DNA of 64,000 nucleotides from Alteromonas pelagimontana. Lineage in GTDB: Bacteria > Pseudomonadota > Gammaproteobacteria > Enterobacterales > Alteromonadaceae. The translations under genes and the position numbers were made by a program. Positions 8,628 through 16,737 of the stretch are shown here, piece by piece. The stretch is taken from the NCBI RefSeq assembly GCF_002499975.2, contig NZ_CP052766.1:3286001-3350000 (forward strand), in the 5' to 3' direction. Positions within the stretch are counted from its first letter, which is position 1. Every line of letters begins with the position of its first letter. The notes below the pieces were generated by a model, which searched no databases, was not told the origin of the DNA, and saw only the letters and a program-made list of their open reading frames with translations.

Positions 8628-10175
8628 ATGAAATTGGATTTGTCTTTTAAGGAGATCAAAAACGATCTCCCGGCAGGTATTGTGGTATTTTTTGTCGCAC
8701 TTCCCTTGTGTCTGGGAATTGCTTTAGCTTCCGGAGCGCCCCTGTTCGCAGGAGTGATCGCGGGTATAATCGGCGGAATCGTTGTCGGACTTGCAAGTGG
8801 TTCTCGTTTGGGTGTAAGCGGTCCTGCGGCTGGACTCGCCGTTATCGTGTTTGATGCTATTTCTACCTTGGGAAGCTGGGAGATATTTCTTAGTGCAGTA
8901 GTAATGGCCGGGGTGTTTCAGATTTTACTTGGGTTTTTACGGGCCGGTTTTATCGCCTACTTTTTTCCTACTTCTGTGATAACCGGTATGCTTACAGGCA
9001 TCGGGTTGCTCATTATTTTAAAGCAGTTGCCCTTCCTGTTTGGCTGGCACTCGGATTTTCTCGGCGAAGAGTCTTTCTCCCAGGCTAACGGGGAAAATAC
9101 CTTTTCCGCTATCGAACACGCTATTTCGTTAATGTCTCCGAGTGTTATTGCTATCTCGGGAATATCTCTGGCTGTGCTAATCCTCTGGGATAAATATCTG
9201 ACTAAGCAGCACAAGATCTTCCAGTTAATACAAGGGCCTATTGTAGTAGTGCTTATGGGAATTCTGTTTACAGTAATGCTAGCGCAAGCAGGCTCTCCCT
9301 TAACATCGGCACAAATGGTTTCACTACCGGTTATTGACAGTCTTTCTTCATTCGCAGACGAATTATCGTTCCCCGATTTTTCTCAGATTTTCAGTATAGA
9401 GGTAATTTCCCTGGCGTTGGTTATGGCGGCCGTTGCCAGCATTGAGACTCTCTTGTGCGTTGAAGCTACCGATAAACTCGATCCGGCAAAAAATACCACG
9501 CCGACCAATCGAGAATTAAAAGCGCAAGGTTTGGGCAATGTGGTTTCGGGCTTGGTGGGCGGTTTACCTATCACTCAGGTAATAGTGCGTAGCTCAGCTA
9601 ATATAACCTTCGGCGCGAAAACCAAACTTTCAGCTGTTTTACACGGTATGTTCTTGTTGATCGCCATATTGGCGTTAACGACCATGCTTAACCTTATACC
9701 GTTAGCGTCTTTAGCGGCAATACTGATAGTCGTGGGATATAAACTGGCGAAGCCCGCGATGTTCGCGTTTATGTATCGGTCTGGCTGGGAACAGTTTATT
9801 CCCTTCTTCGCGACTATCGCCGTCATGATTGTGACAGATTTGCTGACTGGCGTAATAGTGGGATTAGGCTTCAGCTTGTTCTTTACCTTGAAACATAGCT
9901 ATAAAAACTCCTATCACTTTAAAGATATCGTCACCGAGGAAAATGAGATTAGTACACACCATATTGTATTGGCAGAAGAAGTTTCATTTTTTAATAAACC
10001 CAGCATTTTGAAAAAGTTAAACTCTATCCCTAAAGATTCAAAGGTCATACTGGATTTTTCAAATTCGAAATCGGTAGCTTACGATGTCATTGAACTGGTT
10101 AAAGACTTTATAGCCCAAGCCGGGCATCGCAATATACAAGTTGAAACGATAAAGTTTGATCACTCTGCTAAGTGA
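8628..10175 (+). CDS. SulP-family anion (probable bicarbonate) transporter, copy 1
   Basis: A 515-residue polytopic inner-membrane protein. The N-terminal ALPLCLGIALASGAPLFAGV and GVSGPAAGL segments are SulP/SLC26 signatures; the transport domain spans roughly residues 1-415. A C-terminal STAS-like domain of about 100 residues is present but divergent (VILDFSNSKSVAYDVIE). Pairing with a carbonic anhydrase supports bicarbonate as substrate, but sulfate or another anion cannot be excluded from sequence. It is clearly a different SulP subtype from the second transporter, although its partner enzyme is closely duplicated. Confidence 0.85.
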   Translation: MKLDLSFKEIKNDLPAGIVVFFVALPLCLGIALASGAPLFAGVIAGIIGGIVVGLASGSRLGVSGPAAGLAVIVFDAISTLGSWEIFLSAVVMAGVFQILLGFLRAGFIAYFFPTSVITGMLTGIGLLIILKQLPFLFGWHSDFLGEESFSQANGENTFSAIEHAISLMSPSVIAISGISLAVLILWDKYLTKQHKIFQLIQGPIVVVLMGILFTVMLAQAGSPLTSAQMVSLPVIDSLSSFADELSFPDFSQIFSIEVISLALVMAAVASIETLLCVEATDKLDPAKNTTPTNRELKAQGLGNVVSGLVGGLPITQVIVRSSANITFGAKTKLSAVLHGMFLLIAILALTTMLNLIPLASLAAILIVVGYKLAKPAMFAFMYRSGWEQFIPFFATIAVMIVTDLLTGVIVGLGFSLFFTLKHSYKNSYHFKDIVTEENEISTHHIVLAEEVSFFNKPSILKKLNSIPKDSKVILDFSNSKSVAYDVIELVKDFIAQAGHRNIQVETIKFDHSAK

Positions 10176-10274
10176 CCTGTAAAAGTGCAGCCTAAAGGTT
10201 GCGCTTCTTTCCCAACCGTTGTCCGGTAATACGGCTATCTAAGGGATCAAAGCTAACGAAAATTTCTTTATTTG

Positions 10275-10323
10275 ATAGCATTTTGCTATCACCAAGTGGT
10301 GTATTTTTCTATAAATCTATCAG
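10275..10323. promoter_or_regulatory. Shared 49-bp operator, copy 2
   Basis: Gapless counterpart of 7843-7891. It includes the dyad GATAGCATTTTGCTATC (10274-10290, a T-N11-A LysR-type site) and CTAT units at 10309 and 10317, at the same spacings as in copy 1. It lies about 65 bp upstream of the second carbonic anhydrase start, so the second CA-SulP pair appears to have its own promoter under the same regulator. Confidence 0.65.
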
Positions 10324-10387
10324 GTGACACTCCGGTTATTACGCTTATTTAACTTTCTTGTTACAAAGTTAGAGCCGGAGATGATTG

Positions 10388-11053
10388 ATGAACCATTTAA
10401 TATCAGGTGTTGCTAAATTCCAAAAGGATGTTTTCCCTGCCAAAGAGGCAACGTTCAAGAAGCTGGCTAATGGCCAAAACCCCGAAGTTTTATTTATCAC
10501 CTGTTCCGATTCGCGCATCGACCCCAACCTCGTTACGCAAACCGGTCCAGGTGAGCTTTTTATCTGCCGCAATGCAGGAAATGTCGTTCCGCCACATAGT
10601 AACCAGACCGGGGGTATGACAGCTTCAATCGAATTTGCTGTCGCTGCGCTGGGAGTGGAGCATATTGTGATTTGCGGACACACAGATTGTGGCGCGATGA
10701 AAGGAGCGATTGACCCTGAAGCTTTGGAATCTTTACCTCATGTCAAAGAATGGCTCGGCCATTGTCGAGTGGCAACGGACGTAGTTAAAGAACGCTGTGG
10801 CGGCAATATCGACCATTCTCATTTAAGCGAAGTGACCAAAGAAAACGTTATTCAGCAGCTACAGCATATTCGCACCCATCCCTCAGTTGCTGCCAAACTC
10901 GCTACGAACAAAATTCAGCTTCATGGCTGGGTGTATGACATCGAAACAGGTAGTGTGCTTTGCTATAACGAATCGACCCGCAGCTTCGAAACTATTAAGC
11001 AGCTTTATGCTAACACTGCCCAATCTACGAGTAAGGGGGCTGAAACGAGATGA
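10388..11053 (+). CDS. Beta-class carbonic anhydrase (copy 2)
   Basis: Paralogue of the enzyme at 7969 with the same zinc ligands and numbering (C39, H98, C101) and the same D41/R43 pair. It has 221 residues, slightly longer at the C-terminus. The ATG at 10388 has GGAG at 10377-10380; an in-frame TTG directly before it is less likely. Its stop overlaps the start of the second SulP gene by four bases (ATGA), indicating translational coupling, whereas copy 1 is separated from its SulP gene by 20 bp. Confidence 0.93.
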   Translation: MNHLISGVAKFQKDVFPAKEATFKKLANGQNPEVLFITCSDSRIDPNLVTQTGPGELFICRNAGNVVPPHSNQTGGMTASIEFAVAALGVEHIVICGHTDCGAMKGAIDPEALESLPHVKEWLGHCRVATDVVKERCGGNIDHSHLSEVTKENVIQQLQHIRTHPSVAAKLATNKIQLHGWVYDIETGSVLCYNESTRSFETIKQLYANTAQSTSKGAETR

Positions 11054-12693
11054 TGAAATTTGATTTGTCTAACGTGCGGGGCGATCTTACCGGTGGCATA
11101 ACGGCAGGAATTGTCGCTTTGCCGCTTGCGCTGGCTCTCGGTGTAGCATCGGGTATGGGGCCGATGGCTGGCTTATATGGGGCCATAGCGGTGGGCTTTT
11201 TTGCTTCCTTATTCGGCGGTACTCCCTCCCAAATATCCGGCCCGACAGGGCCCATGGTCGTTGTATTAGCAGGTTTATTCGCGAGTTTGTCGGGGAATGT
11301 GGAGCTGATCCTGACGGCAGTCATCGTTGCTGGTTTGTTCCAGATCATCTTTGGCTTTCTTGGCGTAGGACAATATATTCGGCTTGTTCCTTATCCGGTG
11401 ATATCCGGCTTTATGACGGGCATTGGAGCGATTATCATTATTCTGCAGCTCGGTCGTCTATTAGGTCATGAGCCGCCGGGAGGCACTTTGGGCGCACTGA
11501 TTTATTTACCTACCGCGTTGTCAGATATCAACATATCTACTCTCGCGCTTGGATTAGGTACGTTAATCGTCGCTTATAAATGGCCACCGTTCCTGGCTAA
11601 ATTCATCCCTGGTGCATTGGCAGCGCTGATTATCGGAACGCTGGCAAGTTTCCTGCTGAAAGGGATACCAGTGCTAGGCAATATTCCCACTGGCTTACCC
11701 AGCCTGCATTTGCCTGTGTTTGACCGCAGTCAACTATTTCTGGTTTTGGAAGCGGCATTTATACTCGCGGTACTGGGTGCCATTGATAGTCTGCTGACGT
11801 CTCTGGTAGCAGATAATATGACGCGAACCCGCCACGACAGTAATAGAGAGCTCATCGGGCAGGGAATAGGTAACACGGTAGCAGGTCTTATCGGTGGAAT
11901 CGCTGGCGCTGGTGCAACTATGCGTACGGTGGTTAATATCCGCAGTGGCGGCCAGCAACGTCTTTCGGGTATGACCCACGCACTTGTACTACTGGCAATT
12001 GTATTAGGATTAAGTCCATTAGCGGCTAACATTCCTCACGCCGTTCTCGCTGGTATTCTGGTGAAAGTCGGGCTGGATATCATTGATTGGAGCTACCTCA
12101 AACGTGCCCACACCGGCCCTCGGTGGGATTTTGCACTAATGCTACTGGTATTGGGCCTGACCGTATTCGTGGATCTGATTACCGCAGTTGGCGTTGGTGT
12201 GGTGTTAGCAGCGTTAGCTTACGTTCGTCAGGTGGCGCAATTGCAAATTGAAGAAGTTAACAGAATACCAGAAACCTTTAGCGATCCGGAAGAACGCGCA
12301 TTGTTTAAGCGGGCGAAAGGCAGGATCAGCATGTTCAGCTTTGGTGGCCCGTTAAGTTTTGGGGCGGCTGCAGATTTAGGCCACCACGTGCGGGAGAAAG
12401 TTAAGCATGGATCGCAGATTCTGATATTGGATTTTAGCCGCGTGCCCACCGTTGATGTTTCTGCTGCCATGGCGGTGGAAACCATTACTACGGATGCCAA
12501 AGCGTCGGGTCGTGAGTTGGTGCTCTGTGGGGCAAATGAAGCCGTGCAACGGGTGCTGGAGAATATTAATGCACACCAAGCAGGTATTCGAAGTTTTACT
12601 ACGCGGCAAGAAGCGTTAGCCTACGCAGTAGATAAAGTTGAAGGCCCAGGCCCAGATTTAAAATCCCAATCTGTTCCTGATATCAACCAGTAG
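11050..12693 (+). CDS. SulP-family anion (probable bicarbonate) transporter with STAS domain, copy 2
   Basis: A 547-residue inner-membrane SulP transporter. Transport-domain signatures are LALALGVASGMGPMAGLYGA and QISGPTGPMVVV, and GAIDSLLTSLVADNMT lies in a later helix. A clear cytoplasmic STAS domain sits at the C-terminus (about 420-525; ILILDFSRVPTVDVSAAMAV). It begins at an ATG overlapping the carbonic anhydrase stop; a second ATG follows immediately. Context argues for bicarbonate uptake. An intrinsic terminator follows. Confidence 0.88.
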   Translation: MMKFDLSNVRGDLTGGITAGIVALPLALALGVASGMGPMAGLYGAIAVGFFASLFGGTPSQISGPTGPMVVVLAGLFASLSGNVELILTAVIVAGLFQIIFGFLGVGQYIRLVPYPVISGFMTGIGAIIIILQLGRLLGHEPPGGTLGALIYLPTALSDINISTLALGLGTLIVAYKWPPFLAKFIPGALAALIIGTLASFLLKGIPVLGNIPTGLPSLHLPVFDRSQLFLVLEAAFILAVLGAIDSLLTSLVADNMTRTRHDSNRELIGQGIGNTVAGLIGGIAGAGATMRTVVNIRSGGQQRLSGMTHALVLLAIVLGLSPLAANIPHAVLAGILVKVGLDIIDWSYLKRAHTGPRWDFALMLLVLGLTVFVDLITAVGVGVVLAALAYVRQVAQLQIEEVNRIPETFSDPEERALFKRAKGRISMFSFGGPLSFGAAADLGHHVREKVKHGSQILILDFSRVPTVDVSAAMAVETITTDAKASGRELVLCGANEAVQRVLENINAHQAGIRSFTTRQEALAYAVDKVEGPGPDLKSQSVPDINQ

Positions 12694-12716
12694 ATATGCT
12701 GAAAATGGAAAGCGAA

Positions 12717-12741
12717 GGGCCACGATTGTGGCCCTTTTTTT
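12717..12741. terminator. Intrinsic terminator after the CA-SulP block
   Basis: Perfect stem GGGCCAC/GTGGCCC with loop GATT followed by seven T residues on the plus strand. It ends the second CA-SulP unit and lies 12 bp from the end of the convergent M13 peptidase gene. Confidence 0.88.
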
Positions 12742-12752
12742 AAGTCAATAAA

Positions 12753-14834
12753 TTACCAGATCTTCACGCGATCTTCCGGCGCCAGATAAAGCTCGTCGTC
12801 GGGCTGTACATCAAACGCTTTGTACCAGGCATCGTGGTTACGTGGTGCCAACGTGCGGTAGCGTGCGGGCGAATGCGGGTCTGAGCGTAACTGATTAAGC
12901 AGGCTTTGTTCAGTACGTTTTTCTTTCCATACTTGCGCCCACGCCAGGAAGAAACGCTGGTCGCCGGTTAAGCCGTCTATAACCGGCGCTTCCTTTCCGT
13001 TCAGGCTAATTTGATAAGCTTCATAAGCCATAGCCAAACCGCCGACATCACCAATGTTTTCGCCCAACGTATTACGCCCGTTGACAGTATTCCCCTCTAT
13101 CGGCTCATAAGCATCATATTGCGCAGCTAACTGGTCGACCTTCGCTTCGAACGCAGCGCGATCTTCATCGGTCCACCAGTTGCGCTGGATTCCTTTAGCA
13201 TCAGACTTAGAACCTTGATCGTCAAAGCCATGACCCATTTCGTGACCAATAACGGCGCCGATAGCACCATAATTCACGGCAGGATCGGCGTTAGGATCAA
13301 AAAACGGAGGCTGTAAAATTGCTGACGGAAACACAATCTCATTAAAGGAAGAATTGTAATAAGCATTAACTGTCTGCGGTGTCATACCCCAACGTTCACG
13401 ATCAGTGGGCTTGAGCTCATCTTCTACGCTTTTCTCTTGGAAGAACTTACGCAAATTGCGCACATTCTGAACCAGATTATCGCTGCTGATTTCCACACCC
13501 TGTAATGATTCCCACTCATCGGGATAACCAATTTTAGGTCGAAATGCCGCCAGCTTCTCTTGTGCAGCCTTTTTCGTTTCTTCGCTCATCCAGTCAAGAT
13601 TATCGATACGTTTGCCTAAGGCCGTACGCAAGTTTTCCACTAACTCAGACATTTGCTCTTTAGAACTTTCGGGAAAATATTTATCGACATAAATTTTACC
13701 CAGGGCAAAGCCCAGTGATTCTGTATCTGACATTTTTTCAACGGCTCGCTTCCAGCGCGGACGCGGTTCTTGCTGGCCATTGAGCGTGGTGCCGAAAAAG
13801 TCAAAGTTTGCCTGGTAAATATCTTGCGAAAGCAGATCGGCATTGTTGCTGATAGTGTGGTACGTCAAATAGGCCTTCCAATCTGCCAGATCAGCGTTAT
13901 TAATAATGCCAATAACGTCTTTTACCGGTTCAGGCTGGCTGATATTTAGGTGTGGAACTTTCAGTCCGCTTTGGGCAAAGAACGTATCCCATTCGAAATT
14001 AGGGTACCTATCTGAAAGTTCAGATCGTTCAATCTGATTAAGCGTTAAATCGCGGTCTCGACGTTTTTCGCGCGGCCACTGCGCGTTAGCAATGTCGGTT
14101 TCCAAAGCTAATATGCGTTTGGCTTTATCGGCTGGATTCTCTACTTTCGCCAACGTCAGCATTTGCTCAATATGTGCCAGATACTTTTCACGGATATCTT
14201 TAAAACGTTCCTGATCACTTAAGTAGTAATCCCGGTCAGGAAGACCTAAGCCACCCACGCCCACACTCACTTCATATTCGTTGGGATCGAGCCGGTTGTA
14301 CCACAAACCTGCATAAATTGGCGTGATAGATCCGTCCAGCCAGGCGTTACCAAAAACTTTAGTCAGATCGGTGGTGTTGCCGATGGAGCTAATGTTATTC
14401 AGCACATCTTTAATGGGTTGAATGCCTTTTTGGTTCAAATTTTCGGTGTCCATGTAGGACTGAAAAAAATCATGTACCAATTGTTCATCTGCATTAAGAT
14501 CTTCACGTGACATGATATCGTCAATGATTTCTTTTACCTGTGCTTCACTTCGATCCCGTAACGCATTAAAAGCGCCATACCGTACTTTATCAGCAGGCAG
14601 TTCATAATTTCTGTACCAGTTGCCGCTGGCGTACATAAAGAAATCGTCACCTGGTTTCACTGATTCATCACGAGCTGATAAATCTACACCAAAAGTGCCG
14701 AGTTCAGGTTTTTGTTCAGCCGCAGATTGCGTCGTTTGGGCGCTGTTATGCTGTTCTTTTGCTTGCTCTGACTGGCCACAACCAGCCAGACCTAATGATG
14801 CTGCCACAACGGCGGCAAGTACTGTATATTTCAT
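12753..14834 (-). CDS. pepO: M13-family zinc metallopeptidase (PepO/neprilysin-like) lipoprotein
   Basis: A 693-residue oligopeptidase. The N-terminus is a lipoprotein signal peptide with lipobox LAGC (C19), so it is probably membrane-anchored in the periplasm. The gluzincin motif is H531-E532-x-x-H535 (VIGHEMGHGFDDQG), and E592 in GENIGDVGG is the third zinc ligand. The upstream gene's stop overlaps its start (14831-14834), so the two are probably translated from one message. Physiological substrates are unknown. Confidence 0.92.
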   Translation of the reverse strand: MKYTVLAAVVAASLGLAGCGQSEQAKEQHNSAQTTQSAAEQKPELGTFGVDLSARDESVKPGDDFFMYASGNWYRNYELPADKVRYGAFNALRDRSEAQVKEIIDDIMSREDLNADEQLVHDFFQSYMDTENLNQKGIQPIKDVLNNISSIGNTTDLTKVFGNAWLDGSITPIYAGLWYNRLDPNEYEVSVGVGGLGLPDRDYYLSDQERFKDIREKYLAHIEQMLTLAKVENPADKAKRILALETDIANAQWPREKRRDRDLTLNQIERSELSDRYPNFEWDTFFAQSGLKVPHLNISQPEPVKDVIGIINNADLADWKAYLTYHTISNNADLLSQDIYQANFDFFGTTLNGQQEPRPRWKRAVEKMSDTESLGFALGKIYVDKYFPESSKEQMSELVENLRTALGKRIDNLDWMSEETKKAAQEKLAAFRPKIGYPDEWESLQGVEISSDNLVQNVRNLRKFFQEKSVEDELKPTDRERWGMTPQTVNAYYNSSFNEIVFPSAILQPPFFDPNADPAVNYGAIGAVIGHEMGHGFDDQGSKSDAKGIQRNWWTDEDRAAFEAKVDQLAAQYDAYEPIEGNTVNGRNTLGENIGDVGGLAMAYEAYQISLNGKEAPVIDGLTGDQRFFLAWAQVWKEKRTEQSLLNQLRSDPHSPARYRTLAPRNHDAWYKAFDVQPDDELYLAPEDRVKIW

Positions 14835-16048
14835 TTGTCGTTTCTCTGTTTTGTCTCTCGGTTGTCCATGTGGACGTCCGGTGTTTTCATCGTTTTAAGG
14901 TTAGGTAAAAATGTATTGTTAAAGGGCAGGACTTCTGCGGCTTGATGATAATACTCCACCATTGCGGGCGTTTCCTGGTATAAAAAATTGGAAACGGCGT
15001 GATGAAACGCCGGCGCAAAAAGTTTGTGAAAAGAAACGCAGTAAATGGGTTCAAACCCTCTTAGAATTTTATGCTCGCCCTGAGTGCCGGGATTAAATAG
15101 CGGTTGTTTTTTCTCGATTGCAAATTCAATACCTTGGAAATAACAGCATTCAAAATGCAAACCATCAATTTCCACAAGACTTCCCCAGTAACGTCCATAT
15201 AGCCCTGTGGCATCATACAAAAATAATGCACTGGCTACTGGATTTTCATCTTGATAAGCCACAACCAGTAACATATTTTCGGCCATTGTGGCAAATAAGC
15301 CTTTAAAAAAACCTTCGCTCAAGTACCCGTTATGACCACTACGTTTAAGGTAGGTTTGCTGATAGCACAAGTAGAAAAAATCTTGCTCTGGCGCAGAAAT
15401 GTCCGCGCCGGTATAGCGCTTTATTGTGACATTTGCGGCGGATAACTGCTGGCGACTCTTCCTAAGCGCCTTGCGTTTACGGGAAGTCAGCGCAGCTAAA
15501 AAATCATCAAAATGCTGATAGTCATAATTGTGCCATTGAAACTGAACATTAACGCGCTTGAGATAACCGGCAGTTACGGCAGCGCCAGCACATTTCAGCG
15601 GCGGAAACAGAATATGGGCTGAGGAAATATTTTGCTGCGCCAGGGTATCAATGGCTTGGGCAGCATACGTGCGGACGACGTCTTCCTTAACGTGATCGGC
15701 CAACAGCAGCCTGGGCCCAGTTACGGGTGTAAAGGGAATTGCTGATATCCATTTAGGATAATACGAATAACCGTATTGATGGTAGGCGTTGGCCCAGCTG
15801 TGATCGAAGACATATTCACCGTAACTATCATATTTTATATAACCGGGCATGGCGGCGATGGGAACATTATCGTCATAAATGATCAGGTGCATAGGCTGCC
15901 AGCCCGTTGCCTCACCAACACACTCGGTAGATTCCAGCAGCGATAAAAAGCCGTGCTGCAAAAATGGCCCTGCGTTTTGTGCAAGTGCCTGCCACTGCGC
16001 GGAGGAAATGTCGGATATTTTGGAAATAAAGCTAAAGTGAAATGCCAT
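14831..16048 (-). CDS. FemAB/GNAT-like protein (DUF482/COG3146 family)
   Basis: A 405-residue protein with the features I recall of the DUF482 family, annotated as peptidogalycan biosynthesis or GNAT acyltransferase-like: LQHGFLSLLESTECVGEATG near the start, VTGPRLLL at about 110, the basic stretch SRKRKALRKSRQQL and a closing GFEPI(Y)CVSFHKL region. There is no signal peptide. The biochemical role is not established. It overlaps the M13 peptidase gene by four bases and is divergent from recX. Confidence 0.75.
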   Translation of the reverse strand: MAFHFSFISKISDISSAQWQALAQNAGPFLQHGFLSLLESTECVGEATGWQPMHLIIYDDNVPIAAMPGYIKYDSYGEYVFDHSWANAYHQYGYSYYPKWISAIPFTPVTGPRLLLADHVKEDVVRTYAAQAIDTLAQQNISSAHILFPPLKCAGAAVTAGYLKRVNVQFQWHNYDYQHFDDFLAALTSRKRKALRKSRQQLSAANVTIKRYTGADISAPEQDFFYLCYQQTYLKRSGHNGYLSEGFFKGLFATMAENMLLVVAYQDENPVASALFLYDATGLYGRYWGSLVEIDGLHFECCYFQGIEFAIEKKQPLFNPGTQGEHKILRGFEPIYCVSFHKLFAPAFHHAVSNFLYQETPAMVEYYHQAAEVLPFNNTFLPNLKTMKTPDVHMDNRETKQRNDK

Positions 16049-16149
16049 TGCGCGTTATATCTGCCGGGAGATTAATTATAATCATAAGTGAGTTAAGATA
16101 TCTGTCATCAACAATACGGTTTTTAGGAAGCTATAAGCAACGGATAAAC

Positions 16150-16599
16150 ATGTCAGACTCCAATCGAAAAATCATTACCGAAGCGATTATTCGCATGCTT
16201 GCGCGACGAGAGCATTCTGTGGTGGAAATTCTGCGCAAATTAACGTTGAAAGGTTATGATGAGCGGGAATGTGTTCCCATTGTCACGGAGCTACGCGAAA
16301 CAGGTGTTCAGAGCGATGCTCGTTTCGCTGAAGCAAAAATTCGTTCGTTGCAACATCGCGGGGTGGGGCCAGTACGTTTAAAAAACGAGTTGTCGCAGCA
16401 TGATATTGATGAAGATATCATTAACGCCGCCATTGCAGAGGCCGATACAGATTGGTTTGCGTTAGCACTGGCAGCCAAAGAAAAGAAGTTCGGCTTGGCC
16501 TTACCAGAAGATGTAAAGCAACGTCAGAAGCAAATGCAGTTTTTACGCTACCGCGGTTTTACGCATTCGCAAATTCAATACGCGATAAACGGCGAGTGA
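16150..16599 (+). CDS. recX: RecX-family regulator of RecA
   Basis: A 149-residue helical-repeat protein: MLARREHSVVEILRKLTLKG at the start, then SDARFAEAKIRSLQHRGVGP and a final QFLRYRGFTHSQIQYAI. RecX binds and destabilises RecA filaments. The ATG at 16150 was chosen because family homology starts here; the open frame extends upstream to 16042 into the promoter region of the divergent gene. recA is not next to it. No clear LexA box was found upstream. Confidence 0.85.
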   Translation: MSDSNRKIITEAIIRMLARREHSVVEILRKLTLKGYDERECVPIVTELRETGVQSDARFAEAKIRSLQHRGVGPVRLKNELSQHDIDEDIINAAIAEADTDWFALALAAKEKKFGLALPEDVKQRQKQMQFLRYRGFTHSQIQYAINGE

Positions 16600-16737
16600 A
16601 TTGGCCGCTAAGCGCTTAACAATAAGCGTTATTCCGTGATATTGTTGCGCCCACCCGGGTGTGCGCGCGCGAGTTTCAATCTACGCGGGTTTTTACGCTA
16701 GCCATCGCTGTTAAATCAAATAGGAAGTTAGGATTCA

